This document shows positions 32,705-36,476 of a stretch of 36,476 nt of DNA, in pieces. The stretch's first letter is position 1. Each line of letters begins with the position of its first letter. The position numbers and the translations under genes were made by a program. The notes beneath the pieces were generated by a model that had not been told where the DNA came from, did no database searches, and was given only the letters and a program-made list of their open reading frames with translations. The stretch covers positions 1-36,476 of the forward strand of contig NZ_QXIL01000022.1 in NCBI RefSeq assembly GCF_004115745.1. Reading direction: 5' to 3'. Origin of the DNA: Levilactobacillus suantsaii (GTDB taxonomy: Bacteria > Bacillota > Bacilli > Lactobacillales > Lactobacillaceae).

Positions 32705-33787
32705 TTAGAAGTTCGCTTTGGTGGTCTTCATGACCTGAGCGGGCCGGTTAGTCAAGAGGTAACCGACGCCCTTATTGGTGAACTGCAAGCCTTCCAGTTC
32801 GCGCTTGCCGCTCAAGTTGGTGGCCTCGACGTCTTTAGCCTTGAGGTGGCCGAGCTTATTGACGGGGACGGACGAGATGCTGCCGTCACTCATGAAGTAC
32901 AGCCGGTTACGCTTGGCGTTGTAGGCCAAGGACTGGCTCTTGGTGCCGGGGTTGTGCCGTAAGCCCTGCATGATCAAGTGGAACTTGACGGACTTGGCCT
33001 TGATCTTGCCCTTGTAGATCTTGACGGTGCCTTTCGGGGCCCAGCCGCCGCTGGAATAAGTATAGAAGTAGGCGTTGCCCTTCTTGTCGAAGGTCAGATT
33101 CTCGCCCATCGGCACGGTGCTCTTCAAGGTGAAGTTGATGCGCTTGATGGGCTTCAAGGTCTTGGTGCTGACCTGTTGGACGTTACTGTGGATGGCCCGG
33201 GCACCGACGAACCAGAGTTGACCGGTCTTGGGGTTGCGGGCCAGCGATTGGCCGTGGCCCGTGGCGAAGACGGGGCCGACTTTGACGTTCTTCAAGATGG
33301 CCTTGTCCTTTGCCGTCAGTTGGTTAGCTTCCTTGTCCTTGCCAGCTTGGGCGAGGGCGTCCTTGGCGCCACTGGTGACGCCCAACTTCTTCAGCCCGGC
33401 GACGTTGTACTTGACGATGAAGCCGCGGTTATTGTGCGCCGTACTGAGGACGTACATGGTGCTACCGGTCTTGTTCAGCACGATGCTTTGCGGGTTGGTC
33501 CAGGTCTTGCTATCGTAGTGGGATGGCAATAAGAAGTTGGTCTTGAACGTGACTTGCTTCCCCTTGGTGCTGGTCATCGAGCTGCCCGTTCCGGTGAATT
33601 GGTAGCGCTTCACAAAGAAATTCTTGTTGTTGACCGTCTTGTAATGCTTGACGTTATACGCGGCCAAGGCGTTACCGTGTTGGGTGTACGTCTTGACCTT
33701 TGCGGTTGCGGTGGTTGACCCGCCGACAAGCAATCCGAGTGCGATTGCCGAAGCGGTCACCCAGGGTAGCCAGGCTAACTTATGCAT
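32705..33787 (-). CDS. secreted beta-propeller-like protein, unknown function
   Basis: A 360-residue exported protein. The signal peptide is clear (MHKLAWLPWV, hydrophobic core, cut probably after ATA near residue 29). The mature part is Lys/Gly/Thr/Asn-rich with repeated strand motifs of the kind GHGQSLARNPKTGQLWFVG and GTKSQSLAYNAKRNRLYFM, plus ENLTFDKKGNAYFYT, which resemble propeller blades. No anchoring motif (LPXTG, GW) is seen. ATG 33787 follows TAAGGAGAGGG; the upstream in-frame ATG has no ribosome site. It could be an extracellular binding or adhesion protein, but no homology supports a firm function. Confidence 0.75.
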   Translation of the reverse strand: MHKLAWLPWVTASAIALGLLVGGSTTATAKVKTYTQHGNALAAYNVKHYKTVNNKNFFVKRYQFTGTGSSMTSTKGKQVTFKTNFLLPSHYDSKTWTNPQSIVLNKTGSTMYVLSTAHNNRGFIVKYNVAGLKKLGVTSGAKDALAQAGKDKEANQLTAKDKAILKNVKVGPVFATGHGQSLARNPKTGQLWFVGARAIHSNVQQVSTKTLKPIKRINFTLKSTVPMGENLTFDKKGNAYFYTYSSGGWAPKGTVKIYKGKIKAKSVKFHLIMQGLRHNPGTKSQSLAYNAKRNRLYFMSDGSISSVPVNKLGHLKAKDVEATNLSGKRELEGLQFTNKGVGYLLTNRPAQVMKTTKANF

Positions 33788-34095
33788 TGAAAACCCTCTC
33801 CTTAGATTGAAAAACATTATCGACACTCCGTATTATTTATAGCACTGATTTTGAAAAAAATTAAATGGTCAGCAACCAGAAAAACGGGGTAATCCAGAAA
33901 AATCGGGGCAGGTCCGCCTTCGCTAGGGTTATCTGCAAGTAATCGTTTTTATAAATTATACATATAAGGCGCCCCCACGAAAAGGCGGCTAAAAGGGCGA
34001 AAATTGGGGTTGGACGGGGGCTTTTAAAGCCGTTATCCTACAGAAGTTCCCTCAAATGGGGAACCAAACTAAAGCGATATTGGAGGGTAATACAC
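33788..34095. promoter_or_regulatory. divergent upstream region of secreted protein and sigma factor
   Basis: An A+T-rich stretch (33930-33970) carries several TATA-like elements but no pair I can call. GTTCCCT (34046-34052) and GGGGAAC (34058-34064) form an inverted repeat with a five-base loop about 30 bases before the sigma factor start, which could be an operator or an attenuator. Confidence 0.3.
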
Positions 34096-34650
34096 ATGTA
34101 TTCCGATAATCTAGATGAGGCTTACAAATTTCTTTTTTCTGGGGACCATGAGCTAGTGATCCATAGTGTTTTGAAAAAACTATATTTAACCCCGAGTCAC
34201 AACGATTACCAGGATTACTTACAGGAGGGGCGGTTGTTGTTCCCCCAGATTTATGCGCGTTTCCCGGAGAATCCGCGAGAAAAGCCGCACCAGTTCTTAG
34301 CCTACGCCCAACAGAAGTTGTATTGGGAGTTGCTGGACCGTTTGCGGCGCGACCGGCGCTTGCTGACCCATCAGGCGGAGGGCGACCACGAACAGTTACT
34401 GTCCGCCGTGGCCGACGATCAGGTCGACCCCCACATCTTGGTGGCCCAACGGCTCTTGGAAGCGCGGCTTTTGAAGCTGATTCGCGAGACGGGATCCATC
34501 GGGGAGTGGCAGTATCTGATGGGGACGCTCAAGCAACAGTTGTCGATCGCGGAGATTGCGGCCCAGTGCCGGGTCAGCCGCCAGACCGTCTATGGCTGGC
34601 GCAAGCACCTGGCGAACCGGCTCAAACGGGTGAATTTTTGGGGAAAGTAA
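34096..34650 (+). CDS. alternative sigma-70-like factor (ComX/SigO-like)
   Basis: A 184-residue protein with the layout of a small sigma-70-family factor. The N-terminal half (YQDYLQEGRLLFPQIYARF...FLAYAQQKLYWELLDRLRRDRR, about 37-88) looks like sigma region 2, and the C-terminus (LSIAEIAAQCRVSRQTVYGWRKHL, about 147-170) is a helix-turn-helix like region 4. It is shorter than SigA and lacks regions 1 and 3, as in ComX/SigX or SigO (YvrI) factors. ATG 34096 follows TTGGAGGG. The two small genes after it are likely partners in the same unit. Which promoters it reads is unknown. Confidence 0.7.
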   Translation: MYSDNLDEAYKFLFSGDHELVIHSVLKKLYLTPSHNDYQDYLQEGRLLFPQIYARFPENPREKPHQFLAYAQQKLYWELLDRLRRDRRLLTHQAEGDHEQLLSAVADDQVDPHILVAQRLLEARLLKLIRETGSIGEWQYLMGTLKQQLSIAEIAAQCRVSRQTVYGWRKHLANRLKRVNFWGK

Positions 34651-34747
34651 ATTAGGGGGTGACAAACTCGCCGCAAATTTCGTTAGTAAGGGTGTAAGGG
34701 CTGGCCAGTCACTTACCAAAACTTAACTTCGAGAGGAGCAGGACACT

Positions 34748-34945
34748 ATGACGAGCAAATGGACAAAGACTTCAATCACCTTCTTGATGGGGGACGACTT
34801 GGTACATCCCGTGCGGATCGCGCTGAACAACGGCGTGGCTGAACCAACGTCCGACCAGATCGAAGCGTTTGGCAGTTACCTGGCCGATTTGACCGGCTTA
34901 ACGTTCCGCCATGCCAACGTGACCACCCAAAACGACGTCGCTTAA
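34748..34945 (+). CDS. DUF1659-like small protein
   Basis: A 65-residue protein: SKWTKTSITFLMGDD, then PVRIALNNGVAEPTSDQIEAFGSYLADLTG. The pattern of two short strands with an N-N-G turn and a helix ending L-x-x-L-T fits DUF1659, a family typically found beside DUF2922 and YvrJ proteins in Firmicutes. Ribosome site GAGAGGAGC precedes ATG 34748. The role is unknown. Confidence 0.6.
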   Translation: MTSKWTKTSITFLMGDDLVHPVRIALNNGVAEPTSDQIEAFGSYLADLTGLTFRHANVTTQNDVA

Positions 34946-34972
34946 CGCCACTTATAGAAAGGGATTGGACTC

Positions 34973-35197
34973 ATGAAATCATTGGAATTAACCTTCAAAG
35001 GCGCCGACCACCGCATCAAGAACCTGCGCTTGAAGTACGTCAGTGCCGACTTGACCGCTGAAAACGCCCTGGCCATCATGGCCAAGATGGCCGACACCAA
35101 GCTGTTCGCCAAAGAAGACGTGGCCCTCTACGCCACGCCGGTGAGTGCCCAAGTGATTGAGACCACCAAGACGCCGTTACCGGCTGCGACCGCTTAA
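34973..35197 (+). CDS. DUF2922-like small protein
   Basis: A 74-residue protein: MKSLELTFKGADHRIKNLRLKYVSADLTAENALAIMAKMADTKLF region followed by a strand and a Pro/Thr-rich tail. The L-x-L-x-F-x-x-x-x-x-K strand followed by a helix over about 20 residues fits DUF2922. It follows the DUF1659-like gene by 27 bases with AGAAAGGG as ribosome site, so the two form a pair with the upstream sigma factor. The family has no known function. Confidence 0.6.
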   Translation: MKSLELTFKGADHRIKNLRLKYVSADLTAENALAIMAKMADTKLFAKEDVALYATPVSAQVIETTKTPLPAATA

Positions 35198-35256
35198 CAC
35201 GACATACTAGCTAACTTACCGCACTGAGCTCTCCCCTCTGTGTGTACCGCAACGCT

Positions 35257-35298
35257 AAAAGCCGCCGTCTACCTGTAAGTGAGGTAGCGGCGGCTTTT
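35257..35298. terminator. bidirectional terminator
   Basis: AAAAGCCGCCG (35257-35267) pairs with CGGCGGCTTTT (35288-35298); the inner TACCT/AGGTA extends the stem. It ends the sigma operon and the convergent LysR gene. Confidence 0.92.
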
Positions 35299-35307
35299 GG
35301 GCGTGGG

Positions 35308-36216
35308 TCATAGGGCCCCGGGGTGTTGCAGGACTTTGCCCGGGTACTTCTGGGTGACGTAGCTAGTGATGGCGGTGATCATCTTGGCGGTCGAGGGCGC
35401 CTTGGCCTGCTCGCTGTTGACCACCAGGCAGATGGTCCGGTAGAAGCGCTGGTCGAAACGGTAGACGTTGACATCGCCGCTGATGCGCTCCAAGGCCAGT
35501 TCCGGTAAGATGCCCATGCCCATGCCGGCTTCGACCATGGCGAGGATCGATTGGTCGTCGATGGAGAAGCGCAGGGCGTTGGGTTGAATCTGGTAGTGGT
35601 CCAAGGCGGCCTTGGTGTCCTTGTCGTAGTCGCCGCGTTGGAGGATGAAGTTCTGGTCGGCTAAGTCGCTGGCGGTGACCGTCGTGCGGTTAGCGGGAAT
35701 GAAGTCGGCCGGGGTGATGCAATAGATTTCGTCCTTGATCAGTGGCAGGACCGTTAATTTCTCGTTGACCGGCAAAGCGGAAAAGCCCAAATCGAGGCGG
35801 CCCGTCTTGACGGCCGCGGCGATCTCGGTGAAGTCGGCCTGTTCGACGTTGATGGCGATGGCCGGGTAGTCTTGCTTGAAGTTTTGGATGATGGGTGGCA
35901 GCCAGTTGATGCAGACCGACGAGAAGGCACCGATGCGCACCGACCCGGCGTTTAGGCCCTTGATGTTAGCGGCGGCCTGTTCCAAGCGGTCCTCGGCGTT
36001 GACGATGGCCTGAATCAGGGGTTGGACGGCTTGGCCATCCGGGGTCAGCTCGACGCCGGCGCGGTTTCTGATGAACAGGCTAAAGCCCAGCTCCTTTTCC
36101 AGTTGGTTGACGGAGTGACTGATGGCGGACGGCGTGACGTTCAAGATCTGCGCCGCCCGGTAAAAGGTGTGCTCCTGGATGATGGCTTGAAAGACGCGGT
36201 AGGCAAACGGTAACAT
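35308..36216 (-). CDS. LysR-family transcriptional regulator
   Basis: A 302-residue LTTR with an N-terminal winged helix-turn-helix (FYRAAQILNVTPSAISHSVNQLEKELGFSLF, about residues 18-48) and a C-terminal periplasmic-binding-like effector domain from about residue 90. ATG 36216 follows AGGAGGGGGC. It is divergent from the gene at 36385, the common arrangement in which the regulator controls its neighbour; the shared intergenic is 168 bases. The effector is unknown. Confidence 0.92.
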   Translation of the reverse strand: MLPFAYRVFQAIIQEHTFYRAAQILNVTPSAISHSVNQLEKELGFSLFIRNRAGVELTPDGQAVQPLIQAIVNAEDRLEQAAANIKGLNAGSVRIGAFSSVCINWLPPIIQNFKQDYPAIAINVEQADFTEIAAAVKTGRLDLGFSALPVNEKLTVLPLIKDEIYCITPADFIPANRTTVTASDLADQNFILQRGDYDKDTKAALDHYQIQPNALRFSIDDQSILAMVEAGMGMGILPELALERISGDVNVYRFDQRFYRTICLVVNSEQAKAPSTAKMITAITSYVTQKYPGKVLQHPGAL

Positions 36217-36384
36217 GGTCGGCCCCCTCCTTAGTTAAAATGAATAACTTTCACGTTACTTTTGAATGCATGAATTGTACTTTTCTTTACCGATATTCTA
36301 TCATATCGATGTCTTAGGGGATAGTCCAGTTAAGTGGTTGGGTCAGTCGCTGACCTGGCCGTAGCGTTAAAGGGGGAAATACTC

Positions 36385-36476
36385 ATGAAAAATCTATTAG
36401 CGACCCGTGCCAATCCCGACGTCACGTCTGCATTGTCCGGCTTGTTTCCAGTCGATGACAGTCCGTTAGCCATCTC
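36385..36476 (+). CDS. partial gene, cut by window end
   Basis: ATG 36385 is preceded by AAAGGGGGAAA, a good ribosome site, and the frame stays open for the 30 codons that remain (start MKNLLATRANPDVTSAL). I do not recognise it from this fragment. Divergent from the LysR gene, which probably regulates it. Confidence 0.65.
   Translation, partial: MKNLLATRANPDVTSALSGLFPVDDSPLAI

Noticed and set aside
1-36476. Insertion sequences, prophage genes or tRNA genes
   Set aside because: No transposase, integrase, or tRNA-like cloverleaf with CCA/GTTC motifs was seen on either strand.

Overview
The window reads as a chromosome segment of a high-GC member of the Lactobacillaceae, probably a Levilactobacillus-like heterofermenter. 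The evidence is the protein families (tandem NRAMP MntH plus UspA, a thiM-thiD-thiE salvage operon, LAB-style aro/tyr gene order, a YczE-like membrane protein, secreted 'K-rich' LAB proteins), strong AGGAGG-type ribosome sites and a type I-E CRISPR repeat of the kind common in lactobacilli. No tRNA, rRNA, insertion sequence or prophage gene was recognised.

Layout. 1-4.7 kb: aromatic amino-acid operon aroC, a PDT-like short protein, aroA, tyrA, aroK. aroA carries a one-base frameshift and aroK an internal deletion with a frameshift, so the chorismate branch looks broken. 4.7-5.4 kb: possible small RNA or 39-codon ORF, bidirectional terminator, GNAT acetyltransferase. 5.4-10.6 kb: two tandem mntH paralogs, uspA and a CDF-like cation transporter. 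10.6-14.5 kb: purine block, guaC and purA on the minus strand and purB divergent, with PurR-box-like sequences between. 14.5-15.9 kb: AT-rich accessory island with a two-spacer type I-E CRISPR array without cas genes, a small secreted protein, a second badly decayed CRISPR remnant that keeps the 61-bp period, and a cluster of hairpins with repeated TGAGGR (CCUCA on the other strand) that may be a minus-strand regulatory RNA.

15.9-26.9 kb: mostly single-gene housekeeping units: two alpha/beta hydrolases, a tyrosine phosphatase, YczE-like protein, a small acidic protein, an Fe-S-free endonuclease III-like glycosylase, glpK with a CRE site, an orphan Phd/YefM antitoxin, a DUF368 (PopT-type) membrane protein, a DUF2628 protein, an RlmD/RlmCD-type 23S rRNA methyltransferase and an SDR oxidoreductase. 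26.9-31.5 kb: TPP riboswitch, thiM-thiD-thiE, and a fused ABC transporter of MacB type.

31.5-32.7 kb: about 1.2 kb with no credible protein gene but dense, strong inverted repeats, including a near-consensus promoter plus intrinsic terminator that define a candidate RNA of about 180 nt (32,415-32,594). This is the best candidate for something undescribed. 32.7-36.5 kb: a secreted protein, then a small operon of an alternative sigma factor with DUF1659-like and DUF2922-like small proteins, a LysR regulator and the start of a divergent gene cut by the window end.
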